A DNA stretch of 64,000 bases. It comes from Piper betle. Taxonomy: Eukaryota > Streptophyta > Magnoliopsida > Piperales > Piperaceae. Below, piece by piece: positions 11,969 to 22,599 of the stretch; position 1 is the first letter of the stretch; every line of letters begins with the position of its first letter. Made by a program: the position numbers and the translations under genes. A model generated the notes under the pieces. The model saw only the letters and a program-made list of their open reading frames with translations. It was not told where the DNA came from and searched no databases. The DNA lies in contig JAURVB010013598.1 in the NCBI GenBank assembly GCA_033002965.1, forward strand, positions 45,852-109,851, read 5' to 3'.

Positions 11969-12279
11969 ATATATATATATATATATACACACACACACGG
12001 GTCACTTCAATCTTCTTGGTGATGAAAATCTGAGGATTGGGACATCCACTGATCTCACACCTCGAGAGACCGATACGCACTTTCAAAGAAAATTGATCGT
12101 AAGCACAATCCTTGTAAATTCTTTGTCGCAAAGCAAAACTTCAACGGCCCCAATATAACATTGTTTTTTCTGATTTGGTGGTATCACCTTGTTTTCTGCG
12201 TAGTGAGCAACACCTAAATGTATCGATTAATTAGAAGGAGCAATACAGAGCCTAGTAATTTGATCATCGATCGGCATCA

Positions 12280-12788
12280 ATGGCTGATACTCGCGTTGAG
12301 CTAAGAATGCAATTGCATCAACGTGAAGCACAACCGATGCATCGACCACGCAACAACGGGTGGTGGCCTGCTCACCGAGCTCGCGCAAGAGCTCGAATCG
12401 CAGGTTTACGTTCATGGGCAAGAGTGCTCATCGTCTCATCCATTACCGTCCTCGCTTCCTTCTTGGGCATCTCTGACTTTGTGGGTGTTGATGGTGGCAC
12501 GTTCCCATTTCTGGCCTTCAAACAACACCCGGAGTCGTTCTACATGATTGTCATTGTTCTGATGGTTGCATTTCTACGGTGCAATCATCGGTTTGGCCTT
12601 TTTCAAGGTCGGTGCCGGAGGTGGCGGAGTTCTTCTACCTCCTCTCCTCCGGTTGCTTGGTCTTGGTCTTTACTCTTCTGGTGAGGATCTTCTTGCCGGA
12701 CTACATGAGTTGGAGCCTTTGGTACTTCTCCGGCATGACTGCTTTCGGTTTGATTGGAGTTCTCCTCTATGAAGCTTTCCTTGGGTAG
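12280..12788 (+). pseudogene. Small multi-pass membrane protein, two frameshifts
   Basis: An ATG at 12280 opens an Arg/His-rich N-terminus, then a membrane segment (ARVLIVSSITVLASFLGI), a second (FYMIVIVLMVAF), a third continuing in the next frame (YGAIIGLAFF) and two more in the third frame (FFYLLSSGCLVLVFTLLVRI and the last about 25 residues, ending YEAFLG). Two +1 changes, at about 12573 and 12620, separate these frames; the pieces join into one plausible protein of about 168 residues. No family was recognised. The frameshifts could be decay or consensus errors. Codon use is GC-richer than the flanks, supporting a coding origin. Confidence 0.45.
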
Positions 12789-13155
12789 CCATGGCGCCAT
12801 GCATGTTGCAGATGTCAAATAAACCATGGAGACCTCTTATAATCGTTTGCGTTTTAAAAGTGTGTGTGCTTTTGAAATAGATTCTGGTAATAAACCCATT
12901 TGGTATGATATGTACACAAATAGTGCGTACGTACAAATAAAATCTCAGAGTGGACATCCATGTGCGTAGGCAATTTCTTGCCAGTAATTATGACTGTTGT
13001 ATCTTTTTCCATCACCGATGTTTGAAAATGACATGGATATTGTTAAATTGGGATAAAAATGCTTGAGTTTTCTTTTTTAAACGAAGAAAAATGCTTGAGT
13101 TTTGCATGCACATCTGGTTCAAATTTTAAAATATTGTATTTAATTGATTTGAACA

Positions 13156-13158
<3 letters not shown>

Positions 13159-13205
<47 letters not shown>
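13159..13205. repeat. (TA)n microsatellite
   Basis: About 23 TA units. Between 12,800 and 14,040 no gene was seen; a (TTTTTA)n tract lies at about 13500-13535. Confidence 0.9.
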
Positions 13206-13212
<7 letters not shown>

Positions 13213-14044
13213 CAATTGGTATAAGTGTAAGGTCATTACAAAAATTTATATTTTTTCCATGATTCAACAAATTTAAAATATACTATCAAATCTATAAAAA
13301 AAGTAGGGTGACAAAAAATTATGTGGCAAAAGAAAAATTGGGTAGCAGAAAGTTACTCCACAATTTCATGCATGGAAAAATTAATACGTACATGCTTCCC
13401 TATAAATGTAAAAATAATATTACATTCATTCTCCACGGTTATAACAAGGTGGAGAAAGCAGGTAAATAATAAATTTTTTTATATTATTTTTTTACGGGAG
13501 TGGAGATTATTTTTATTTTTATTTTTATTTTTATTGTAGTTAATTAATATATAATAACTTGCCGTAGGTATAAGTGCGTACTTTGTGGTTGCTGATAACC
13601 TCAATCGGCGAACTGCATGAACATAGTTCGAGTACTTTAACTTGTAATTAATTAATTTTATGGTTTCCTTTCGAAGGTGCCTGGAAATCAAATAAGAAAA
13701 TTATGATTGATGACTTCTAGGCTATACCTCGTCAATATATAGATGTCATTTCCATAGTAAGTACATAGGTAAAGTTGGCGATACGGTAAAAGAAAGAACG
13801 AGTGGCTCCTGTACAAGGGAATCGATGAACACTATATATGAATTAATATTAATATAGAATGAACACAAGGCCGGGACCATCAGCCATGAATTTACTACTT
13901 AATTAAAACCCTTACAATTAAGTAACAAATATTGGTAGAAGACGATGTGCATTTTTAACATACATAGATTCAAGGAAATTACCACACAATTCAATCACCT
14001 GCCCGCTACAAAAATGGGCATTATAATATGAGATTGATTATTCC

Positions 14045-14262
14045 GTGCCGGGCACAGAAAATTTTTTGCACCCTGCATGTCTAGGCCGTCCGATTACAAG
14101 GACGGCCCAGATCTACTTTCTTTAAAATGTAATCTCAGCCGTCCTTATAATTGGATGGCTCAAATCAAAATTTTTTTAGATCTTAGGCCGTCCTTGTAAT
14201 TGGACGGCCCTGACGTTAAGTGGGCACAGAAAATTTTTTCTGCACTGGCGCATAGTAACTTT
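14045..14262. repeat. Cluster of three GGCCGTCC hairpins between direct repeats
   Basis: Three short inverted repeats of the type GGCCGTCC..GGACGGCC sit at about 14086-14110, 14140-14160 and 14187-14210. They are enclosed by two direct copies of GGGCACAGAAAATTTTTT at about 14049 and 14221. The arrangement suggests a small foldback or MITE-like element. No target duplication was identified. Confidence 0.55.
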
Positions 14263-14269
14263 CCTATTA

Positions 14270-14631
14270 TAATATATACATCTTCAAAAGAATAACATTG
14301 TTTGAACTTTGTTTGCTCAAGGGAGAGGAGTCCCATTGTAATTTGACTATATAAAGATATGATATTGTTTTTTTCTTCAACATAGAGGTATGCATTATAG
14401 GTTTCGCCTTTATTTAATTTTGAGTAACCAATTACCATTAAATAAAAACAAACTAAACATAATATATCTTCATTTACCCGAGCCATCGACACATTAGTAA
14501 TATTTTTAAAACTCATTTCTAATTTGTGATAAAAAAATTATTCAACCTAAGTTCCGTCATTATATTAGGTTTTAGGTTTTGAACTTATTCATGATAATAT
14601 AATATTTATTTATTTTAACTTTAAAATTTTA

Positions 14632-14665
<34 letters not shown>

Positions 14666-15190
14666 TGACAGAAGAGAAATTAAGAAAAAACTAAGACATA
14701 GTAATCATAGAAATGAGATATTAGTCTTTTATGTGAAAAAATGAGTTTTATAACAAGAGAACTCATTAGATAATAAAATAAATATGTAATTAAAATAAAT
14801 CTTTAAACTTAATCGAATTTTGAACGACCAACTTTTCCCTTGGTTATTAAACAGGAAAATGTCTCCTCTAACGTATGATCAATCGACACCTGCCCCCAAA
14901 GTAAGAGATTCATTCAACTGGTAAAATCCTTGATTTTTTAATATAATTTATTTCTCTTTTAACTTTTATTCATTTTCAGTTCTAGCTAAATGATCAGACC
15001 CTGCATGGTTCCACAATTGTTGATCAATCATGTTGCATGATAATAATTAGGGAGCTGAAGACTAATGACGAGCTTTAGATAGCCAATCCTAGGAATTTGG
15101 AAGGGTATGAATTTATAATCATTAAGATTTGGTTATGAGTTAATTAGGGAATGTCCACTTGTGTAGTTGAGAAGGCATGAAGTGTTGCAC
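14270..15190. other. AT-rich intergenic, no gene seen
   Basis: Only low-complexity sequence, including a (TA)n at about 14636-14661. No conserved reading frame was recognised. Confidence 0.5.
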
Positions 15191-15196
15191 GTATAA

Positions 15197-15815
15197 AGGG
15201 GGTGGCTAAACGAGCGAGACTCGAATAGCTCGAAATTCGTTCAAACATAACTTGATATCGAACGAGTTTTGAACATATATATTTGAAATCGACTCGAACA
15301 CTTTTTATGTTGTTCGAGCTCGACTCGAGCTCGAATATATTAAACTATTTAATTTTGATGAGCTTTCGAAACTAGCTCTAAAGTAGTTCACGAGATCGCT
15401 CAATTAGGCTCGGGCCCAAATACTAATTACGATTTTTATTTTTCTTGTACATGTATCCAACAAAAAATGATAATGCAATCAACGTCTCCCAACTTAGTTA
15501 TCCTTGTATTGATGCTATTTTGTTAGTTTATTGTATATAAATAAATATAACTAGCTACAATTAAACTTAGTCAATAATAATATTTATTTATAATTTTAAA
15601 TATATTTTGAATAGACAAATAATATTATGTATATTATTATATTATATTATTGAGTCGAGCTATGAGTTGAGTTCGAGTTATAACCGAGTCGATTGGAATT
15701 GAGCATTGCCTTGCTCAAGTACGAGTTCGAGTATTTAAATATCAAGTTTTGACTCGAGCCGAGCTGAGCCGAACACAAAATACTCACAAGCTAGCTCGCT
15801 CAATTAGCAACCCTA
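15197..15815. mobile_element. hAT-like MITE, degenerate copy
   Basis: The right end, GCTCGCTCAATTAGCAACCCTA, is the inverse of the left end, GGGGTGGCTAAACGAGCGAG. The interior is rich in CTCGAGC/TCGAGTT motifs around an AT-rich core. It belongs to the same family as 17201-17781 and 60950-61329, which show 8-bp target duplications. Here no flanking duplication is evident, so it is an older copy with uncertain left boundary. Confidence 0.6.
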
Positions 15816-16120
15816 ACGGTTAGATAAGAAACCCCCATTTTTTTCTTTTTTCCCCCTCTCCTCTTCGAGTTCCAATTTGCCAATCGATTAATCGGCAAAT
15901 TAGACCCTGGTCGTTGGGTATAAAGATGTCAAAGTACCCTAATTAGTTAGTTGATGAAATTACTGAAAAAAACCATCTTTTAAACTGTCTCCCTAAAAAT
16001 TGGGGTAACTGATTTGCCTTAATGGTGTGTTTATTGGTGACTATTTGCTTAGATATTGGAAATTATTTTATTGGGAGATAAGGATAATTTCAGTAAATTT
16101 AAGATTTAATTAAACCAAAC

Positions 16121-17035
16121 CAGTGATGCACGAATCAGCCGATTCTGTGCGGAATCGGCCGATTTAAATCGGATCGGCATTGCGCCGATCCGATTTCGGG
16201 GCCGACCGGGCCTTGAATCGGCGAGTTTCGGCCGATTCCGTCTGATTTAACTCGGAACCGGAACCGGCCGATTTAAATCGGAATCGGTTTTATTGCAAAA
16301 TTACCAAAATACCCTAGGTATAATTTTTATTAAATTATTTAAGCATGGGAAAAATGGTAATTTGGATTTAAAAACCTCTCCCCCGATTCCGCCGCTGCGT
16401 TCGCTCCGCCGCCCTCCGCCGCGCTTCCGCCGTCCGACTCAGCTCCGTCCGACCACGCCACCGCCGCCCGATTCCGACCTCAGCCTCCGCCCTCCGCCGC
16501 GATTCCACCGCAGACGCTGAGACCGCCGCCCGAACTCGGCTTCCGCCGTCCGACGCTTCCACCGCGCTTCCGCCCGATTCCGCCGCGCTTCGCCAGATTC
16601 CGCCGGTATTCCGCCGGCCGACGGTTCGTCCGACCGGGCTGCCAACATCCTTCGACATCGCCGCCGCGAGGCTCGCTCGCGACCGAGCGCCGGCGGCGGC
16701 GGGAGGTAGAGGGAGGGTGGCATTCTCGTAATTAAAAGTTGACTCGAGTCTAACCCGAGTCAAAAATAATAATTAATTCTAAATAATTTAAAAAATCTTA
16801 AAAAATATTTAAAAAATATCATAAACTATAATACACAGAATAATATCAAAATAACATCAATACCCAATTTTAATATATTTATATTGTAAATTGTCAAATT
16901 ATTATATATGACCGATTAAATTAATTTGGACCGATTCAACTGAACCGATTCTTGGCCGATTCAGACAGATTCCGATTCCGATTCCGATTCCATGGAAAAC
17001 CGATTCCGATTCCGATTCCGATTCATGCAACCATG
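16121..17035. mobile_element. hAT-like non-autonomous element with GC-rich insert
   Basis: It is flanked by identical 8-bp copies of AACCAAAC (16113-16120 and 17036-17043). The left end CAGTGATGCACGAATC matches the reverse complement of the right end, CATGGTTGCATGAATC. An 8-bp duplication and CAGTG-like ends fit the hAT superfamily. Both ends carry repeats of the word GATTCC/CGATT. The interior at 16378-16710 is a GC-rich CCGCCG stretch unlike the AT-rich surroundings. No transposase frame is present, so any movement would need a transposase in trans. Confidence 0.7.
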
Positions 17036-17200
17036 AACCAAACAGATGAACGGGGTTTTGACGTGTATACGTGTGGTTGAGACCAAACTTAATTCTATGC
17101 ATTGCATTCATTCGGCTCTTGTGTTAAAGGATTAAGGTAAGGATACAAACTTAATTAGAGTGCTTCTTGGTCAAAGTGAACAAGGTGATGGTCCAATTTG

Positions 17201-17781
17201 TAGGGGTGCTAATCGAGCGAGCGAGCTGAGCTCAACCTATGTTCAAACTCGGCTTGAATAGTTCGAAACTCGTTCGAACTCGACTCGAGATCGAACGAGT
17301 TTTGAACATACATGCTCGAGTTCGACTCAAATATCTTTTATGTGTTCGTACTCGACTCAAGCTCGAATACACTTAAACTATTTAATTTTCCCAAACTCGA
17401 AGCCAGCTTGCTCGTGAGCTCGAAACCGGCTCGATTAAAAATCAAAAGTACCTCACTTACAAGAAAATGTAATCAATGTGAATTGTACCAAGAACCTTGA
17501 GGTCATCAACTTGAATACTTACCATCTCAATTATCTCACTTCTTTGTTATTATATTATATTATATATATATATATAATATAAAAACTATATTATTATAAT
17601 ATTTTATCGAGTTCGAGTTTGAGTTATAACCGAGTCGAGTCGAGTCGAACACGACCTTGCTCAAGCTCGGTTCGTAAGATTCAAGTTCGAGTCGAGTTCG
17701 AGCTCGAGTATTTAAATGTCGAGGTCAAGCCGAGCCAAACACTAAATGCTTATGAGCTAACTCACTCAATTAGCAACCCTA
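17201..17781. mobile_element. hAT-like MITE with 8-bp target duplication
   Basis: The left end TAGGGGTGCTAATCGAGCGA mirrors the right end CTCACTCAATTAGCAACCCTA. The flanks CCAATTTG (17193-17200) and CCAATATG (17782-17789) agree at seven of eight positions, consistent with an aged target duplication. The interior has many GTTCGAGTCGAG-type words and a (TA)n at about 17555-17580. There is no coding capacity. Confidence 0.75.
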
Positions 17782-18138
17782 CCAATATGTACCGAGAGCA
17801 CAGATTAATGACAAATCAATTATTTTGAGGAGGGCACACATGTATAGATTGTGGTGGCTTATATGGGTCACCACCCCACTAAATAATCAGCTAAAAAATA
17901 ACTAAGTATAAGTTCAAAATAATTAAAAGATATTTGAAATTTTATTTTTCTTTATTATTTTGATATCTGATTTAGATGCGGGAGTACTAACACAAAAATC
18001 ATTTTTGCCAATTAGGTTTTTTACCGCCAATTGGGCTTTTTATGCTAGTTAAATTAATACCTACCATTTATGATATCTCACTACTTTGTTATTATATTGT
18101 ATATAAATAAACATAAATAGTTACAATTAAACTTATTA

Positions 18139-18140
<2 letters not shown>

Positions 18141-18179
<39 letters not shown>

Positions 18180-18190
18180 CACACACACAA
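18141..18190. repeat. (TA)n(CA)n microsatellite
   Basis: A TA tract of about 30 bases followed by a short CA tract. No gene was seen between 17,790 and 18,490. Confidence 0.85.
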
Positions 18191-18489
18191 TATAATTATA
18201 AAGAATAATTAGTTGTTTAAAAAATAATTAGAATCGATATGGTAGGCACAAAATTAAGTAATTTATCTATATCTATATATAATAATAGAACTATTTTTTC
18301 CATGTGACGCTGTTAATGAGGGATTAGCAAATGGTTCAATGTGATTGAGTATGAAAATAATAAAATCTTAAAAAATAATTTTTGATCTTATTAACATATT
18401 TTTTAATCTCTATAAATAAAACCCAATCTTTTATAATCTTTTCCAAAACTTATTAATTAATATTGTTATTTTCGGAGTTATTTAATTAA

Positions 18490-19450
18490 ATAAATTACAT
18501 AAATGATGAAGGTGGAAAAATTATTCTTTTAGATTTTAACAAAATCTTATTAATATTATTACTTCCTAAATTTTAAATTAGTTAAATTAAAAATGTGATA
18601 AAGATGAAAAAAAGGTTGATAAACACATGTTTAATATTATCATTTTCATTATTGTTTAGTTAATTAAATTAAGAATATTAAAAATATAATTAAGATGAAA
18701 AATCTTATTTTTAAGAATTTATTTTCATAAACACAAAATCCTCTTAACTTATATGGTTATTTTCGGAATTATTTAACTAAACAAATCACAAACATGATAA
18801 AGATGGAAAAATTAATCCTTTAGTTTATTTTAAAATATTATTATTATTATTTTCGGGATTTAAATACATTAAATTAGAAATGTGAGAAAGATGAAAAAAG
18901 GTCGACAAACACAAAATTTTATTAATTAATGTTTATATTTTCGGAATTATTTAACTTAATAATTACAAAAATGATAAAGATGGGAAAAGCTAATCTTTTA
19001 GATTTTTCCAAAATCTTATTAATATTATTATTTTCGAATATTTATATTAATTAAATTAAAATGGGATAAAATGAAAAAAAGGTTGATAAACACAAAATCT
19101 GATTAATGAATATTGTTATTTCCGGATTTATTTTACTAACTAAACTAAAAACATGATAAAGATGTAAATATTAATCTTTTAGATTTTTACAAAATTTTAT
19201 TAACATCACTATTTTCGAAATTTTTAATTAATTAAATTAGAAATGTTATATAGAAAACACGATGAAGTTGAAAAAAATAATCTTTTAGTTTTTTACAAAA
19301 TTTTAGTATTATAATTATTTTCGGAATTGTTAATAAATTACATTAGAAATGTGATAAAGATGACAAAAGAGAGTTGGTAAACACATATTTAGAACTATGA
19401 TAAAGATGGAAAATAACAGCTAATAAATACATATTTTTATCATTTTTTAA
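18490..19450. repeat. Diverged tandem array, ~90-bp unit, about 11 units
   Basis: The word GATAAAGATGRAAAA and variants recur at about 18506, 18597, 18685, 18793, 18880, 18967, 19058, 19150, 19258, 19343 and 19400, mostly 85-108 bases apart. Two alternating flavours are visible, one followed by TTAATCTTTTAG and one by GGTTGATAAACACA, so many units pair into a ~180-bp higher-order unit. TATTTTCGGAATT recurs in step. The array is AT-rich with no coding potential. Confidence 0.75.
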
Positions 19451-19779
19451 AATTTTAATTAATTCAGATAAAAATGAAATGGATTTTTTGTTGTTTTGAG
19501 AAGTTCTATACTAATTAAATTATAAATCTGTTAATAATAAAAAGAGGAGTAATTACCAATCATAGTCATTTTCTAATTTCTCAATAAAATAACTTTATCA
19601 TAATTTAAATTTAAATAACTAAAAGATATACACATATTTTTTGTCTTTATGTATAGGGTAAAAATTTTCAATAATTTAAAATTCCTAAAATAATTAAAAA
19701 TAAGTGAGTTATTTATTTTATATTTTCCAATTTCAGCAAATTGGTAATTTGATTAACTAAAATTTTCGAATTGAACTGT

Positions 19780-20110
19780 AGTGGATGAGAGGTTGGGGGT
19801 TTACAAAAATGCTGGAGGTGCAAGAAGGTGGGTATAGGCAAGAGCATGCAAGAATGGACGAGTACTTCACATTTTTAAAGAAATCAATAGATATAATGGA
19901 TGAGGTCAAGAATGATGAGAAGTTTGCTCCAACATGGTCTTTACAAAAGAAATGTGAGTGTCCCATTTGAGTTTTTAAACTCAAGCGTGTCTACTCTTAT
20001 CATCAAACTAAATGACAAGAGAGTGGAAATGAAAAGGCCAAAGGAGCAGGTTGATGAGCTGAAAACGAAGAAGAAATTTGCTATTGAATTGTTGGAATCT
20101 TGTTTTTGAT
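19780..20110 (+). other. Weak coding-like remnant, unassigned
   Basis: Two short frames in sequence (about 19785-19967 and 19965-20107) have a charged, helical composition (MDEYFTFLKKSIDIMDEVKN and EMKRPKEQVDELKTKKKF). They may be pieces of one decayed coding sequence or of a transposon. No family was recognised and no start or splice site is convincing. Confidence 0.25.
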
Positions 20111-20558
20111 ATCACAATTTTGTTTTATCATCTATAAAGAAAACACCGATCTACTAACAAGTCCTTTTTTTCAATGTCTTGTAGTCTCTAATGATCATCA
20201 AAAGGTTAAAGATCAGCTTCTATTGTTCTATACACCTTCTTCAATACAGTTGATGGTGCAAGATTTAGTGACATGATTGCCATCAGCAGTTTCTAGTATC
20301 CAATTTTGAACTTTCTCCCATGGCTTTATTATGCAACCAATGAGCACTCGGATGGATATATTTGTTTCTTTACTCTCAATTTCCCTCCTAGAACAATGGC
20401 ATCTCAAAAGAATTGTTCTTTCCTTGCTCCACCCATTACTTCTACTCAGGTGGAGATTCAAATTCCTTCTAAACCCCTTATAAAAACTTGGTGAACAAGG
20501 ACTCTTCATTACCTAAACACCATTCGTGCTCTCTTCTTCCCTTTACGTAATTATATCA

Positions 20559-21152
20559 ATGGCAAACATGGATGTTCCGTTTCGTAGCATCACGTTGAAA
20601 ACCACCATTGTTAGCTCCCCAACCTCGGTTGATCCCTATCTCCAAGAGCTCCAAGCTCTTGCTGACATAAGAGAAAAAGTAATTGCAATGCATGTGCAGT
20701 ACTACAGAGAAAATGCCAATTCAGAGACCAAGCCAGTGCTTCTTGTTCTTAGTGTAGACACAAGAGTGATCATCTTCCAGCTCCATTACCTTTCTGGGAA
20801 CCCAGAATCTCTGTTCAAATCTTTTCTCCACAACCCTGAGCTCACGTTTGCGGGGTACAAAATGCAAGAAAATGAGAAGTATGAATTATCTTGTGGGAAA
20901 AATTTTGAGATCAGCCAATATGCTGCCCTATTTCATCCTGATCTGAAGCAAGACGAAGTTGGGTTTGTGGGGCTTGTCCGTGAAGTTCTTGGCGTTGTCA
21001 TTGCAGATGATAGTGTGTTGAGGAGGTCCAAATTGGATGCTGCGGTTCTAACAAGGGAGCAAGTGGAGTATGTGAGTGTTGTTGCTTACCTTTCCTATAG
21101 GATCTACTGGAAGCTGACTATTACCATGAAGATAAAATGTGTTATCATGTAA
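20559..21152 (+). CDS. DEDD 3'-5' exonuclease-fold protein lacking catalytic residues
   Basis: A single-exon ORF of 197 codons from MANMDVPFRS. The start at 20559 was chosen over the upstream in-frame codon because a related locus at 22230 starts identically. The layout matches the plant Werner-like exonuclease (RNase D/DnaQ-fold) family: ITLKTTIVSSP near the start, a strand where active enzymes have LDVEW, then IIFQLHY, then FAGYKMQEN, and a final helix YVSVVAYLSYRIY. In active relatives the first motif is DxE; here it is H45-V-Q47. The second Asp position reads N105, and the C-terminal Y-x-x-x-D motif reads YVSVV (V174/V175). All expected metal ligands are therefore absent. If expressed, the protein would be a non-catalytic relative. 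The frame is intact and AT/GC-neutral. Confidence 0.65.
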   Translation: MANMDVPFRSITLKTTIVSSPTSVDPYLQELQALADIREKVIAMHVQYYRENANSETKPVLLVLSVDTRVIIFQLHYLSGNPESLFKSFLHNPELTFAGYKMQENEKYELSCGKNFEISQYAALFHPDLKQDEVGFVGLVREVLGVVIADDSVLRRSKLDAAVLTREQVEYVSVVAYLSYRIYWKLTITMKIKCVIM

Positions 21153-21159
21153 ACTAACA

Positions 21160-22225
21160 TATAAGGTCCATAGCTTGATCATGTTTACCACCATAAGTTG
21201 TATGCCAAACAAAAATAAGTCAGGTTGAGGCCTGTGTATATTATATGAATAATTAACTATTGTTGGAGATAATACTGCTGTATTCTATTAATTATTATGT
21301 GTCAAATAAAACAAGCCACCATGGCTCTTATACTAATTTGAATACGGGATATTTAAATTATTATCAGGTTCAAATCCGAATATTATAATCATTTTATTTA
21401 TCTTGTCCATATCCAAACTGTATCCGTATTTAACTTGTTATCATAAAAAAATATAAATAATATAAATTTTAATTTGAAATATAGGGAAAAATTAAAAATA
21501 TTTTAAAATACAGTTATATAAAATATTATCCACTCAAATCCGGTAAGGATCGGATCACCCAGAACCAAATCTGTATTAAATACCTTCAGATGTATTATAT
21601 CTAATAAAATATATAAAATAAAACTTTATTATCTAATAAAATATACAGTTTTAGGATCTGGTTTAAGTCAGTTTGAGCCAGTTAAATCAAATATAGCAGG
21701 TACAATCCATAAATTGAGTATAATGAACCCCTACAATATTTAAAACTAATTACAATATTTAAAACTAATTAAATATTATTAACCTTAAAACTATATAAGT
21801 GCTTACTCATTGTGCAAAAACACAGGGGGATGGAAAATGAAAGGTCACTTCTCGGGGGAAATGTACCAATGGACTGAATTCATGATGATGGAAGGGATCA
21901 GACTACAGTGTCGGCACTATTGGAAGACGAACGGACGCAGTGGAAATTAAAATCATTAAGTTCCTTTTGACCAGCTATAAAGGCCAGGGAGGGCGTGCAG
22001 CAAGAAGTTAGAAAGACAAAATGAGGAAGAAGGGGATTGGTTGTTAAGCATTACTGGTGCCTCTCCTTGAGTCATCTTTCGAAGCTAAGGTTCTTTTGTT
22101 GTTGAACTGCTTTTGTTTGCCATCTTTGTTATCGTCAATTACAATATTATTACTCTCGACTAAGCATTACCATTTAACACTACCTCTGGTACATACCTCC
22201 TCCTGATCAGAAGCAGCACTAAATC
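21160..22225. other. Spacer between the exonuclease-like pair
   Basis: AT-rich sequence with no convincing reading frame. It contains a CTGGTTTAAGTCAGTTTGAG-like repetitive patch around 21655-21690. Confidence 0.4.
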
Positions 22226-22229
22226 AATT

Positions 22230-22596
22230 ATGGCCAACATGGACATCCTCTTTCATAGAATCACGTTGAAAGCCACCATTGTCAATTAACCAACCCGGAT
22301 AGACAACTATTTGAGGCTGAAATCGAAAATCTGTCGAAGTTCTTGGGGTACCGTTGCCGGAATATGATGGTGTATTAAAATGGTCCAATTGAGCTGCTGC
22401 AGTTCTAACCAGGGAGCAAATGGAATATGTGAGCATTGTTGCCTTTCTGGGTTTCAGGATCTATTATCGGTTGGCTGTTAGGAGATGTAGGAATTTGCTT
22501 TCCAGCAAATTTGTAATTGATCCAGTTGAAACGTATATGCATAGTAGTCAGGTGATTAATGCTTCTAATTTTTCTTCTACCAGTATCTCCAAGTAA
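22230..22596 (+). pseudogene. Truncated tandem copy of the exonuclease-like gene
   Basis: It starts MANMDILFHRITLKATIVN, a close match to the N-terminus of the gene at 20559, followed at once by an in-frame TAA. The central domain is missing. The C-terminal part resumes at about 22325 with SVEVLG and then AAAVLTREQMEYVSIVAFLG before running on to a TAA at 22594-22596. Only the two ends of the gene survive, joined by a large internal deletion. Confidence 0.75.
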
Positions 22597-22599
22597 CAT

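Noticed and set aside
11017..12158. Several long overlapping ORFs in the GC-rich block and through (TA)n, encoding YIYIYI and Arg/Pro-rich strings
   Set aside because: They are low-complexity translations of microsatellite and CCG-rich DNA, open on both strands in several frames at once, with no domain or splice context.
16368..16763. 131- and 94-codon ORFs inside the hAT-like element, considered as transposase or captured gene
   Set aside because: Arg/Ser/Ala-rich frames from CCGCCG repeats on both strands; no transposase motif.
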